A stretch of 64,000 nt of DNA, taken from Roseateles depolymerans (GTDB lineage Bacteria > Pseudomonadota > Gammaproteobacteria > Burkholderiales > Burkholderiaceae_C). Each line of letters opens with the position of its first letter. Positions within the stretch are counted from its first letter, which is position 1. The stretch lies in assembly GCA_003241055.1 (NCBI GenBank), contig QFOD01000003.1, positions 186,001-250,000 of the forward strand, in the 5' to 3' direction. The notes beneath the pieces are model-generated. The model was not told where the DNA came from and made no database searches. It saw only the letters and a program-made list of their open reading frames with translations. Shown here in pieces: positions 16,290-25,245 of this stretch. The position numbers were made by a program, and so were the translations under genes.

Positions 16290-18653
16290 ATGAATCCCGC
16301 GCCCGACGCTGCCGCCCTGCAAAGCCCCCTCCTCAAGAACCTCAATGCCGAGCAGCTCGCCGCGGTCACCGCGCCGGCCGAGCCGGCGCTGATCCTGGCC
16401 GGGGCGGGCTCGGGCAAGACCCGGGTGCTGACCACGCGCATCGCCTGGCTGCTGCAGACGGGTCAGGTCTCGCCCGCGGGCGTGATGGCCGTGACCTTCA
16501 CGAACAAGGCGGCCAAGGAGATGCTCACGCGCCTGTCCACCATGCTGCCCTTCAATGTGCGTGGCATGTGGATTGGCACCTTCCACGGCCTGTGCAACCG
16601 CTTCCTGCGCGCGCACTGGAAGCTGGCCCACCTGCCGCAGGGCTTCCAGATCCTGGATGCCAGCGACACCACCTCGGCCATCAAGCGCGTGATCAAGGCG
16701 ATGAAGCTGGACGAGGAGCGCTTTGTGCCCAAGCAGGTGGGCTGGTTCATCGCCGGCTGCAAGGAAGACGGCCTGCGCCCCGGCGACGTGGAGGTGCGCG
16801 ACGAGCAGACCCGCACGCTGGTGGAGATCTATGCCAACTACGAGGACCAGTGCCAGCGCGAGGGCGTGGTGGACTTCGCCGAGCTGATGCTGCGCAGCTT
16901 TGAGCTGCTGCGCGACAACGCCGCGGTGCGCGACCACTACCAGCGGCGCTTCCGCCACCTGCTGGTCGACGAGTTCCAGGATACCAACAAGCTGCAGTAC
17001 GCCTGGCTCAAGATGTTCTGTCCGCCGGGCGCTGCCACGGGCCAGAGCCTGCTGGCGGTGGGCGACGACGACCAGAGCATCTACGCCTTCCGCGGCGCGC
17101 GCGTGGGCAATATGGCGGACTTCGAGCGCGAGTACAGCGTGAAGAGCGTCATCAAGCTGGAGCAGAACTACCGCAGCTTCGGCCACATCCTGGATGCCGC
17201 CAACGAGCTGATCAGCCGCAACACCCAGCGCCTCGGCAAGACGCTGCGCACCGATGCCGGCCAGGGCGAGCCCATACGCGTGTTCGAGGCGCCCAGCGAT
17301 TTCGCCGAGGCCCAGTGGCTGATCGAGGAGGTGCAGGGCCTGCATCGCGGCGGCCTGGACCGCCAGGAGATCGCGGTCCTCTACCGCAGCAATGCGCAGT
17401 CGCGGGTCATCGAGTCGGCGCTGTTCAATGCCGGCATCCCCTACCGCGTCTACGGCGGCCTGCGCTTCTTCGAGCGCGCCGAGGTCAAGCATGCGCTGGC
17501 TTACCTCAGGCTTTTGGAGAACCCCAACGACGACACCAGCTTCCTGCGGGTCGTCAACTTCCCGACCCGCGGCATAGGCGCCAAGACGCTGGAGAACCTG
17601 CAGGACGCGGCCAAGGCCAGCGGCCGCAGCCTCTACCAGAGCGTGGCGGCCATTCCGGGCAAGGGCGGGGCCAACCTGATGGCGTTTGCCGCGCTGGTGG
17701 ACTCCACGCGCAACCTGACCCAGGGTCACACCTTGCGCGAGATCATCGAGCAGGTGCTGCAGACCTCGGGCCTGCTGGACTTCTACCGCACCGACAAGGA
17801 CGGCGCCGAGCGGCTGGAGAACCTGGACGAACTGGTCAACGCGGCCGAGGCCTTCGTCACCCAGGAGGGCTTTGGCAAGGACGCCGTGGCGCTGCCGGTG
17901 GACGAGGTGGCCGAGCCGGGCACGCCGGGCGCCGTGCCCGATGCCGAGACCGGCGAGATCATGTCGCCGCTGAGTGCCTTCCTGACGCATGCCTCGCTGG
18001 AGGCCGGCGACAACCAGGCCCAGGCCGGCCAGGATGCGGTGCAGCTGATGACGGTGCACTCGGCCAAGGGCCTGGAGTTCGACGCGGTCTTCATCACCGG
18101 CCTGGAAGAAGGCCTGTTCCCGCACGAGAACGCGATGTCCGACACCGGCGGCCTGGAGGAAGAACGGCGGCTGATGTACGTGGCCATCACGCGGGCGCGC
18201 CAGAAGCTGTCCATCAGCTTCTGCCAGACCCGCATGCTGCACGGCCAGACCCGCTACAACGTGAAGAGCCGCTTCTTCGACGAACTGCCCGAGGAGAGCC
18301 TGAAATGGCTGACCCCGCGCAACCAGGGCTTCGGCTCGGGCTTTGCGCGTGAGTACCAGAACGCCTGGGAGCGCGGTTCCGGCCTCAAGGGCATGGTGGG
18401 CGCGGGCCGCGTGGCCGCCGCGCCCAAGGCCGCCTGGGTGGAGCCGCCGGTGCCGGCCAGCATGAAGCCCAAGGTGGCCGAGGCGCACGGTGGCCTGCGC
18501 GTGGGCAAGGGCGTGTTCCACACCAAGTTCGGCGAGGGCGTGCTGCTGACGCTGGAGGGCAGCGGGGCAGACGCGCGCGCGCAGGTCAACTTCGGCCGCC
18601 ACGGCACCAAGTGGCTGGCGCTGTCGGTGGCCAAGCTCACGCCCATCGACTGA
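16290..18653 (+). CDS. uvrD: DNA helicase II (UvrD)
   Basis: A 787-residue superfamily 1A 3'-5' helicase acting in nucleotide excision and mismatch repair. Walker A AGAGSGKT is at residues 37-44, followed by motif Ia (VTFTNKAAKEM), motif II (LLVDEFQDTN), motif III (VGDDDQSIYAFRGA), motif IV (LEQNYRS), motif V (TVHSAKGLEFD) and motif VI (YVAITRARQKL). The C-terminal tail ends with a Tudor-like segment (GVFHTKFGEGVLLTLEG), as in UvrD. The length exceeds E. coli UvrD (720) because of insertions in 2B and a longer C-terminal linker. It is divergent from the DUF481 gene across 141 bases. Confidence 0.95.
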   Translation: MNPAPDAAALQSPLLKNLNAEQLAAVTAPAEPALILAGAGSGKTRVLTTRIAWLLQTGQVSPAGVMAVTFTNKAAKEMLTRLSTMLPFNVRGMWIGTFHGLCNRFLRAHWKLAHLPQGFQILDASDTTSAIKRVIKAMKLDEERFVPKQVGWFIAGCKEDGLRPGDVEVRDEQTRTLVEIYANYEDQCQREGVVDFAELMLRSFELLRDNAAVRDHYQRRFRHLLVDEFQDTNKLQYAWLKMFCPPGAATGQSLLAVGDDDQSIYAFRGARVGNMADFEREYSVKSVIKLEQNYRSFGHILDAANELISRNTQRLGKTLRTDAGQGEPIRVFEAPSDFAEAQWLIEEVQGLHRGGLDRQEIAVLYRSNAQSRVIESALFNAGIPYRVYGGLRFFERAEVKHALAYLRLLENPNDDTSFLRVVNFPTRGIGAKTLENLQDAAKASGRSLYQSVAAIPGKGGANLMAFAALVDSTRNLTQGHTLREIIEQVLQTSGLLDFYRTDKDGAERLENLDELVNAAEAFVTQEGFGKDAVALPVDEVAEPGTPGAVPDAETGEIMSPLSAFLTHASLEAGDNQAQAGQDAVQLMTVHSAKGLEFDAVFITGLEEGLFPHENAMSDTGGLEEERRLMYVAITRARQKLSISFCQTRMLHGQTRYNVKSRFFDELPEESLKWLTPRNQGFGSGFAREYQNAWERGSGLKGMVGAGRVAAAPKAAWVEPPVPASMKPKVAEAHGGLRVGKGVFHTKFGEGVLLTLEGSGADARAQVNFGRHGTKWLALSVAKLTPID

Positions 18654-18665
18654 GCGCGGCGGCGC

Positions 18666-19289
18666 TCAGGCGCTGACGAAGGGCGCGGTGCGGGTCCACT
18701 TGGTGGCCACCCATTTCTCGCCCTGGGTGACCGGCAGGCTGTGATGGACCGAGGCCGGGTAGAGCTGGCCCTGGCCGTCGCAGGACTGGAAGTAGACCGC
18801 GCTGCCGCGCTGGTGCGTGACGCTCCAGCCCAGCTCGGGGAAGGCGGTCTCGCCGCCTGCCGGCACATCGTTCAGATAGGCCACCAGCGTGCAGATGCGC
18901 TGGCCGCTGCGTGCGATGGAGGCCCGGTTGGCCTCGCTGGCGGGCTGCAGCCAGTCGTAGTGCGGTGCGCTGCCGGCGCCCTGGGCGTAGTGCAGGATCT
19001 GCAGGCCCTCGCCATGCGACACCGGCAGGCCGGTGACGGCGGCGAAGCGCGCGTCGATGCGGGCCACCAGCTCGTTCTCGCCGGGGCGGAAGAACATGCC
19101 GCGGCTCTGGCGTTCATCGCTGACCCGCTCGCGCCCGGTCTGTGGGTCCACCAGCGTGGAGGCCGCCAGCCGCGGGCGCGCCAGCGCTATCAGCGCCGCG
19201 CATTCCTCGGCGCTCAGCACCTCGGTCAGCACGGCCAGCACCGGCATCACGCCGGGCAGGGCGAGGCGGGCGCTGACGCGCATCGTCAT
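18666..19289 (-). CDS. 2OG-Fe(II) oxygenase of the prolyl 4-hydroxylase type
   Basis: A 207-residue double-stranded beta-helix dioxygenase. Iron ligands are His110 and Asp112 (PHYDW) and His182 (ASVHHSLPV); the 2-oxoglutarate-binding Lys is Lys192 in GEKWVATKW. This is the P4Hc pattern that hydroxylates prolyl or related residues in peptides and proteins. No signal peptide is visible, so it should be cytoplasmic. Its ATG overlaps the stop of the di-heme peroxidase gene as ATGA, so translation of the two is coupled. It converges with uvrD. Confidence 0.87.
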   Translation of the reverse strand: MTMRVSARLALPGVMPVLAVLTEVLSAEECAALIALARPRLAASTLVDPQTGRERVSDERQSRGMFFRPGENELVARIDARFAAVTGLPVSHGEGLQILHYAQGAGSAPHYDWLQPASEANRASIARSGQRICTLVAYLNDVPAGGETAFPELGWSVTHQRGSAVYFQSCDGQGQLYPASVHHSLPVTQGEKWVATKWTRTAPFVSA

Positions 19290-20986
19290 CGCGTGCCCTC
19301 CACCGTGAGGTCGGCCACCCAGGCCGCGCCCTCGACGTGGAAGCTCTGCTGCATCTCGTGCTGCCCCTGGCCCTGCAGCAGCGCATCCAGCAGCGGGAAG
19401 GCGCGGCGCACCTCGGCGTCCTGTGCCCAGGGCAGGGCCTTGAAGCGGTAGAGGTAGTGCACGCTGGCGTGCTCGCCGGCGTCACCCGTGCCGTGGCGCG
19501 GCTCGACCCGAACCACCCGCTCCAGCGCCAGTTGGCCGGCGCAGAGGTCGGGCTTGCCGTCACGGCCGGGCTGCAGCGCCTGGCGGCCGGCCTCGGTCAG
19601 CTCGTAGCGGCGCGTGGGCACCCGTTCCACGGCCCCTTGTTCGTCGCGGTAGTCCACATAGCCTTCGTGCGCGGTGACCAGGCCGGCATGGGCGAGCGCC
19701 GGCAGCTGCCGGGCATTGCGGGTGCCGGCCGCCACGTCGCGGGCGCTGACGTCGATGGGCCAGTCCGGCCGTGCCACGCAGACGCTGCCGCTGCGCGCGA
19801 GCCAGCGGTCCAGCGCGGGCGCCAGCGCCTCGGCGGTCTGCGGCGGGCGGTAGCCGTCGGTCAAGGTGTTCAGGAAGGCCAGCAGGTCCTGGATGTCCTG
19901 CTCGTTCATCGGCGGCGTGCTGCCGGCCCGGCGGCCGTCCATGGGCAGCTGGGTGTCGATGTTGGCCTGGTATTTCCTGGGCAGGCTGTTGAACTTCTGC
20001 ACCCGGCCCTTGACGGTCGGGTACCACTTCTCCGGGTTGCTGTCGCGCGTGGCGTAGAAGCGTACCGCCTCCTCGAGCGTTGCGATCACGCCGTTGTGGA
20101 AGAAGGCCTTGCGGGTGGCGACATTGCGCAGCGTCGGCGTCTTGAACAGGCCGCACAGTTCGGGCGTGGCCCGGGCGGGGTGGTCCCTGCGGTCGCAGAT
20201 GCCGAGATCCAGCGGCGCGCCGGGGCGCTGCGGCACGCCGATAGCGGAGAAGGAGTAGTCGGTGAACTGCGCCACGCTGCCGCCCACACCGGCGCCGCTG
20301 TAGTGGCAGGCCGCGCAGTTGCCGCGGTTGGGGTCCTGGAAGACCGCGAAGCCGCGCGCCTCGGCCGGCGTCAGCTCGCCGCCGACCTTGTTGCTGGCGT
20401 AGTAGTCGTACTTGCTGGTGTAGGGATGGAAGCTGGCGTCTTCCATCTGGAAGGCCTGCAGCGCGTCCATCGCACGGGCGAAGGCCAGCCGCGGCTGGGT
20501 GAAGATCTGGTCGCCGAAGGCCTGGCGGAACAGCGGCGCGTAGCCGGCCTTGCGGAGCTTGGCGACCACGTCGGCCGGGCTCTTGTTGGCCATCTCGATG
20601 GGTGACAGCAGCGGGATAGTGGCCTGCTCGGCCAGCGTGTTGGCGCGGCCGTCCCAGGCGAAGCCGCCGCCGGGGCCGGGCGGGCTGACGCCGTCCGGGT
20701 TGTCGGCCAGGTCGGCGTAGGCGGGGGTGTAGTTCTTGTAGGTCAGCGTGGGCACGGCGCGCTGGCCGGGCTTGTCCAGATGGGGGCCGCCGAGCTGCAC
20801 GCGCAGGTCGTTGGCCGGGGCGTAGTGGTGGGCGGGGTCGTGGCAGCTGGCGCAGGACATGCGGCCCGAGCCGGACAGCGACGGGTCCATGAACATCGCC
20901 CGGCCCACCTGGGCGGGCAGGCTGAGCTCGGACGCCTGGGCCAGGCCGCTCAGGGCCAGGCCGAGCAGCAGGAGGCTGCGGATCAT
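19286..20986 (-). CDS. Di-heme cytochrome c peroxidase/MauG-like protein with extra C-terminal domain
   Basis: A 566-residue periplasmic protein. A signal peptide (LLLLGLALSGLAQA) precedes two c-type heme sites, CASCH at 45-49 and CAACH at 224-228, in the layout of bacterial cytochrome c peroxidases and MauG/MbnH enzymes. The catalytic core ends near residue 400. About 165 further residues do not belong to that core: they contain YELTEAGRQAL, DLCAGQLALERVV and a Y-L-Y-R-F strand, like a small secreted winged-helix-like domain. The ATG at 20986 has CTGGAG upstream. The gene is coupled to the 2OG oxygenase. MauG-type enzymes oxidise residues of partner proteins; peroxide removal is the alternative. 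Confidence 0.87.
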   Translation of the reverse strand: MIRSLLLLGLALSGLAQASELSLPAQVGRAMFMDPSLSGSGRMSCASCHDPAHHYAPANDLRVQLGGPHLDKPGQRAVPTLTYKNYTPAYADLADNPDGVSPPGPGGGFAWDGRANTLAEQATIPLLSPIEMANKSPADVVAKLRKAGYAPLFRQAFGDQIFTQPRLAFARAMDALQAFQMEDASFHPYTSKYDYYASNKVGGELTPAEARGFAVFQDPNRGNCAACHYSGAGVGGSVAQFTDYSFSAIGVPQRPGAPLDLGICDRRDHPARATPELCGLFKTPTLRNVATRKAFFHNGVIATLEEAVRFYATRDSNPEKWYPTVKGRVQKFNSLPRKYQANIDTQLPMDGRRAGSTPPMNEQDIQDLLAFLNTLTDGYRPPQTAEALAPALDRWLARSGSVCVARPDWPIDVSARDVAAGTRNARQLPALAHAGLVTAHEGYVDYRDEQGAVERVPTRRYELTEAGRQALQPGRDGKPDLCAGQLALERVVRVEPRHGTGDAGEHASVHYLYRFKALPWAQDAEVRRAFPLLDALLQGQGQHEMQQSFHVEGAAWVADLTVEGTR

Positions 20987-21002
20987 GTGGTTCTCCAGAA
21001 GG

Positions 21003-21034
21003 CAAAAGGCCGGCCGGCATGACTGCCGGCCGGC
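21003..21034 (-). terminator. Rho-independent terminator after the phosphoesterase gene
   Basis: On the minus strand an 11-base perfect stem (GCCGGCCGGCA with TGCCGGCCGGC, loop GTCA) is followed by CTTTTGCC. It lies 21 bases past the phosphoesterase stop and just ahead of the peroxidase gene, so the two probably belong to different transcripts or are separated by attenuation. Confidence 0.8.
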
Positions 21035-21054
21035 GGGTGCCCTCAATCAGTGGC

Positions 21055-23265
21055 TTACTTCAGCGACCAGAGGTTGGTCTGCGTCGCGTCCGGGCCGGTC
21101 TGGGCCGGCGTGTTCACGTCGGCCGACTGCTTCTGCGTGTAGCTGCTCGGGAACACGTAGCGGTGGTTCATCGGCCGCACTGAGTCGAAATGGGCGTCGG
21201 CGCTGCCCGCGTACTCCGGCAGCAGGGCCAGGTTGGCGGCGATGAAGGCCTCGGTGTACTTCGAGCGGTTCATGTAGGAGAACGGGTCCGCCGGGTCGGC
21301 CAGGCCGAACATGTCCTGCAGCGTGCGCACGAAGGAGAAGTGGCTGTAGTAGTCGCTGTCCACCAGGTGCTTGGGGGCGGCGGGCTGGTTGGTCAGCAGG
21401 CCGAAGATGGACTCGCCGTGGCCCTTGTTGCCCGAGCCGTAGCCGGTGATGGAGGCATCGCGGGTGGTGCTGCCGGTCGTGTTGACCAGCGGTGCATCCA
21501 CGTTGGTGCTCACCGGGTTCCAGCCGCAGCAGGAGTTGAAGCCGGAGGTCGCATTGCCTTCGTCGAACATGATGACGATGGCGACGCGCTTGTTCCGGTT
21601 CATCCACAGCGGCGAGGCCTGGATCTTCTCGACCAGGTATTTCACGTAATTGTCGCCGCGCGTGATGATGGGCGAGAGCGCCGTGGGCGACACCGCGTTG
21701 GACACGCTCGAGCAGTCGCTGGCGGTGCCGGCCTTGCCGCCGTCGGTGCCGCTGACGGTGATGCCGTGCATGTCGTCGCACTGGTCGGGCACGACGAAGT
21801 TCAGCTGGCCCACGTTGCCGTTGGCGAGGTCGGTGCCGAACTGGTCGACGTCGTAGCCCGCCGGGATGGCGTACTTGGTGCTGGCCAGCATCTGCGCATC
21901 CCACTGGCCGCCGCCCAGCGTGCGGTTGTTGGCCTTGAAACCGGGTTCGCTGCGCACGTTCTGGTAGGCCATGCCCGGGTGGTGCTTGGTCTTGTAGAGG
22001 CCGGCGGGCATGGGCAGCACCAGCGTGGCGCTGCCGATCTGGGCGCTGTTGCCGCCCACGGTGCCCGGCGCATAGACATGGTCCTGGGCCGTCACGGCGG
22101 CGTCGGCGACCGAGTCGGTGCGGAAGTCCTGGCCCGGGTTCATGGACTCGCTGTAGGTGCGCCATTGCAGGCCGGCCTTGGACAGCGCATTGAAGATGTT
22201 GGCGCGGCCGGTGATGTTGTGGTTGGTGGTCTGCGTGCACGTGGCGTTGAAGGGCGAGCTGGCCAGGCCGGGCTGGCTCTTGTCCGGCAGGGGCAGGTCT
22301 TGCACCGCATTGGCGCCGGTGGCGCCGCAGTTCCACTGGTTGTCGTCGGTGATGCCCCAGTCGTCGGCGCCGCCCAACGCCGTGTAGTTGGGCTCGCTGG
22401 GGTTGCCGGTGGCGAAGTAGCTGGTGAACTGGTTGCCGTCGTTCAGGTACTTGTTGATGTTGGGCGCATAGGCCGAGCCCTTGATGGACAGCGTGGCCTT
22501 GTTCTCCAGCATGATCACGAAGATGTGGTCGTAGCGCGGGATGCCCTCGATGTTCATCGCGGCCTGCTCGGCGGCCGGCACGCCGGCCACCTCCTTGCGG
22601 TCCACCAGCTTGGACGCGAAGGCCCAGCGGTTGGTCAGCGCGACCGACTCCTGCATCACCCTGGTCTGGGCGTTGCCCGACAGCGCGACCGGGCTGGCCA
22701 GCGTTTCGGTCACGGTGAGGCCCAGGCGACCGGCGAGGGCCTGGCTTTCCGTCACGTAGTTGGTGCCGTTGGCCTCCACCATGCGCACCACCTCGGTGGA
22801 CAGGGGCGTGATGGCGACGACGGCGGGCGCCAGCGGGCTGGTCGTCGCGGCGGCGATCTGGTCGGCCGACACGCGCAGCACCAGGTGTTGCGCGACCGGC
22901 TTGCCGCCGTTGGTGGCGGCGGTCGTGATGTCGGCGATCAGCGGCGCGGCCACGCGGCTGGAGATCAGGAAGCTGCCGTCCGGCTTGCTGATGGCGGCGA
23001 CCTCGCCGGCATCGCAGACGCCGTTGTTGTTGGCGTCGAAGCAGACGGTGGCGCCGGCGTAGACGGAAGCCGCGGTCTTGCCCGCGGTGGCCTGGGCGGG
23101 CGAATCGGAGATCACCGGCGGGGTGAAGAGCGTGCCGGCAACGACGCCCTTGACGGACACGGCGGCCTGGGCCGGCGCCCAGGCGGCCAGCAGCGCGACG
23201 GCGGCGCCCAGCGCCGACAGGGTGGAGACGCGGGCCGGCTGACGGCCTTGCTTGCGGATATTCAT
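21055..23265 (-). CDS. Secreted phosphoesterase (phospholipase C/acid phosphatase superfamily)
   Basis: A 736-residue exported protein. Signal peptide residues 1-35 (ALGAAVALLAAWAPAQA) are followed by a segment with an EF-hand-like loop, CFDANNNGVCDAGE, near residue 72, then a PF04185-type phosphoesterase domain. The metal-binding entry motif is DHIFVIMLENKA near residue 235, and VIMFDEGNA and GHGESIFGLL lie further on. Such enzymes cleave phosphomonoesters or phospholipids and bind divalent metals. The ATG at 23265 has AGGA 7 bases upstream; an in-frame ATG at 23286 would add seven residues. It follows the PEP-CTERM gene by only 20 bases. Confidence 0.83.
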   Translation of the reverse strand: MNIRKQGRQPARVSTLSALGAAVALLAAWAPAQAAVSVKGVVAGTLFTPPVISDSPAQATAGKTAASVYAGATVCFDANNNGVCDAGEVAAISKPDGSFLISSRVAAPLIADITTAATNGGKPVAQHLVLRVSADQIAAATTSPLAPAVVAITPLSTEVVRMVEANGTNYVTESQALAGRLGLTVTETLASPVALSGNAQTRVMQESVALTNRWAFASKLVDRKEVAGVPAAEQAAMNIEGIPRYDHIFVIMLENKATLSIKGSAYAPNINKYLNDGNQFTSYFATGNPSEPNYTALGGADDWGITDDNQWNCGATGANAVQDLPLPDKSQPGLASSPFNATCTQTTNHNITGRANIFNALSKAGLQWRTYSESMNPGQDFRTDSVADAAVTAQDHVYAPGTVGGNSAQIGSATLVLPMPAGLYKTKHHPGMAYQNVRSEPGFKANNRTLGGGQWDAQMLASTKYAIPAGYDVDQFGTDLANGNVGQLNFVVPDQCDDMHGITVSGTDGGKAGTASDCSSVSNAVSPTALSPIITRGDNYVKYLVEKIQASPLWMNRNKRVAIVIMFDEGNATSGFNSCCGWNPVSTNVDAPLVNTTGSTTRDASITGYGSGNKGHGESIFGLLTNQPAAPKHLVDSDYYSHFSFVRTLQDMFGLADPADPFSYMNRSKYTEAFIAANLALLPEYAGSADAHFDSVRPMNHRYVFPSSYTQKQSADVNTPAQTGPDATQTNLWSLK

Positions 23266-23285
23266 GGGGTGTCCTGGCGATAGCA

Positions 23286-23822
23286 TCAGGCTTGGGGGCG
23301 GCGGCGCTGTGTGGCGGCACCGATGACGAACAGGCCGGCGGCCAACAGCGCATAGCTGGCCGGCTCGGGCACGGCAGCCACGGCCCAGCTGGCGTTGCTG
23401 GCGGCCTCGGCGCCGCTGATCGCGTTGCCCAGGCTGTCGGTCAGGTTGTAGTCCACCGCAAAGGCCTGGCCGCCGGCGATGGTGAAGAAGTTGTTTAGGC
23501 CGTCGTCGGCGAACGCGAAGTTGGCCTGCGTGGCGTCCAGCGACACCACGGCGCTGCCGGAGGGGCTGCCCGTGGCGGTGTCGATGCCGGAGATGGTCAG
23601 CGGGCCGGTGAAGGCCGTGCCGTTGATCCAGAGGCTGGCGTTGCTGATGTCCGAGATCAGGTCGCCGACGGCCGTGCCGTCGAAGCTGCCGGTGATGACG
23701 ACCGGCTCGCCATTGCCGGTGTTGGCAGGATCGAAGCTGTAGCTGAAGTTGAAGGTGGTGGCGTGAGCGCTGGCGGCCAGCAGGGCTGCGAGCACCGCGG
23801 TGAGGGCGGCTGGGAGTTTCAT
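23286..23822 (-). CDS. PEP-CTERM sorting domain protein
   Basis: A 178-residue secreted protein: a signal peptide (AVLAALLAASAHA), a beta-rich body, and a C-terminal sorting signal VPEPASYALLAAGLFVIGAA followed by TQRRR. That is the Val-Pro-Glu-Pro box, hydrophobic helix and basic tail recognised by exosortase EpsH in exopolysaccharide-producing Gram-negative bacteria. The exosortase itself is not in this window. The body carries Ser/Thr/Asn-rich strands and no enzyme motif that I recognise. It is the first gene ahead of the phosphoesterase, 20 bases apart. An in-frame ATG seven codons upstream is possible. Confidence 0.87.
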   Translation of the reverse strand: MKLPAALTAVLAALLAASAHATTFNFSYSFDPANTGNGEPVVITGSFDGTAVGDLISDISNASLWINGTAFTGPLTISGIDTATGSPSGSAVVSLDATQANFAFADDGLNNFFTIAGGQAFAVDYNLTDSLGNAISGAEAASNASWAVAAVPEPASYALLAAGLFVIGAATQRRRPQA

Positions 23823-24097
23823 GGGCGGAATTACTTTCGGCATCTGCGGCTTCGCGCCGCCGTTCGCGGCCGGGCGGAGGGCTCGGCGGGGCGCAGTGTC
23901 TTGGGGGGGCGTGACGCGTACATTGGTACGAACTTTGTGCACGTTTCTTTGCGTTCCGGCGCCGCCCGTGCCCCCGAATCCGCCCGACCAGCGCCTGCCA
24001 GACGCTGCGCGGTGCCGGGTCATGCGCGCCCTGGCGGCGCGGCACTCACGGGGTGCTAGGCTCGCGGCGCCACCTGTTGCCACTCCCTGTTTTCGCC

Positions 24098-24520
24098 ATG
24101 GCCGAACACCTGCCCACGCATGCCGAGCTGTCCCGTTTTCTGCGCGATGCCTTTCCCCAGACGCGGGTGAGCATCGAGCAGATCGAGCCGCGCGAGGTGG
24201 TGGTGGCGCACGCGATCGGCGAGGGCGAGCTGCGGCCCGGGGGCACGGTGTCGGGGCCGGTGATGATGGCCGTGGCCGATGTGGCGCTCTACGTGGCGGT
24301 GCTCGCTCGCATCGGCTTGGTGCCGCTGGCGGTCACCACGAATCTCTCGATCAACTTCCTGCGCAAGCCGCGCGCCGATCGACGCCTGCTGGGCCGCTGC
24401 CGCCTGCTCAAACTCGGCCGCACGCTGGCCGTGGGCGAGGTGACGCTGTACTCCGAGGGCGAGGACGAGCCCGTGGCGCATGCCACGGGCACCTATGCGA
24501 TTCCGCGGGAGCGCGGCTGA
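24098..24520 (+). CDS. PaaI-type hotdog-fold thioesterase
   Basis: A 140-residue acyl-CoA thioesterase-like protein. The hotdog helix region GGTVSGPVMMAVADVALYVA contains the conserved Gly-Pro and Asp of the PaaI family, followed by the strand TTNLSINFLRKPRADRRLLG typical of these enzymes. They hydrolyse aryl- or acyl-CoA thioesters in the cytoplasm. The ATG at 24098 is preferred; the frame is open 15 codons further upstream. The gene stands alone between two minus-strand units. Confidence 0.82.
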   Translation: MAEHLPTHAELSRFLRDAFPQTRVSIEQIEPREVVVAHAIGEGELRPGGTVSGPVMMAVADVALYVAVLARIGLVPLAVTTNLSINFLRKPRADRRLLGRCRLLKLGRTLAVGEVTLYSEGEDEPVAHATGTYAIPRERG

Positions 24521-24753
24521 GTCGAGCCCCGGCTGCCGGGAGGGTGCGGCCGGGCTGCCTCGGGGGGAGGCGCTCGGCGCCGGCTGGCGGGCTCACCCAG
24601 GCGTGCCTGCGTGCCCTTCGTCGCTGACGCGAACAAAGATTGTCGATCGCGCTGACACCTGCACACGTTCGCGCTCGCAGCGCGCCTGCGCGCCTAACGC
24701 GCTGCCGGTGCGGCGCTGGCGGGCCGGGCGTTGGCAGATGGAAACGCGCAGTG

Positions 24754-24779
24754 GCTCACCGTTCACCTGAGCGGTGAGC
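24754..24779. other. Hairpin beside the stop of the downstream minus-strand gene
   Basis: GCTCACCG and CGGTGAGC form 8-base perfect arms around a 10-base loop, 8 bases beyond the stop codon at 24787. No T-run follows on either strand, so it may only stabilise a transcript end. The rest of 24521-24786 shows nothing I can name. Confidence 0.4.
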
Positions 24780-24786
24780 TGGCCGC

Positions 24787-25245
24787 CTATGCTCGGTCCA
24801 GCGACAGCCGCGCCGTGCGGTCGCCGGGGCGAAGCAAGCTCTGGATCTGGGCGCCGAAGCGTTGCAGTTCGTCGTAACTGGTGGCCAGTTCGAAGCATGC
24901 CCGCCCCCTGCTCTCGGGGCGTTGGTGTTCATGGATGGGATCGGCCAGTTCCACCTGGAGGCCGACGCCGCCGGTGATGCCGAGCGCATAGACCCGCAGG
25001 CCGAGCAGCACCTCCTGCAGCCGCGGCGGTGAGCTGTTCGGCGCCCAATAGCCGCCCTGGATCTGCAACTCGGTGCCTGGCGTCAGGGGATAGCAGGTCT
25101 GCAGCCGGGTGCCAAAAGCCAGCAGCTCGGCCTCGGAAAACCAGGCGCTGCCCGCGCCCAAGAAATCGCCGCTGCGGGCCCGGGCGAACAGCTCCCCGGT
25201 GCCGTCGGTGTCGGGTTGGTAACGAAGCTCCAGCTGGCTGTTCAT
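24787..25245 (-). CDS. Hypothetical protein, conserved-looking
   Basis: A 152-residue protein starting NSQLELRYQPDTDGTGELFA. I do not recognise its family. It reads like a compact beta-rich fold: a first half with the strands ELRY and GAGSAWFSEAELLAFGTRLQ, and a second half with VLLGLRVYALGITGGVGLQV and a C-terminal helix (YDELQRFGAQIQSLLRPG). There is no signal peptide or membrane segment, so it is probably cytoplasmic. It lies downstream of the PhoX gene but behind a strong terminator, so it has its own promoter. Confidence 0.6.
   Translation of the reverse strand: MNSQLELRYQPDTDGTGELFARARSGDFLGAGSAWFSEAELLAFGTRLQTCYPLTPGTELQIQGGYWAPNSSPPRLQEVLLGLRVYALGITGGVGLQVELADPIHEHQRPESRGRACFELATSYDELQRFGAQIQSLLRPGDRTARLSLDRA

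Noticed and set aside
15411..18602. A 1063-codon frame on the minus strand that would extend the DUF481 protein
   Set aside because: Only the last 245 codons are the real gene, with a signal peptide at 16148; the rest is antisense to uvrD.
21190..23283. A 697-codon plus-strand frame opposite the phosphoesterase
   Set aside because: Gly/Ala/Val/Arg-rich shadow sequence; the minus-strand gene has signal peptide and active-site motifs.
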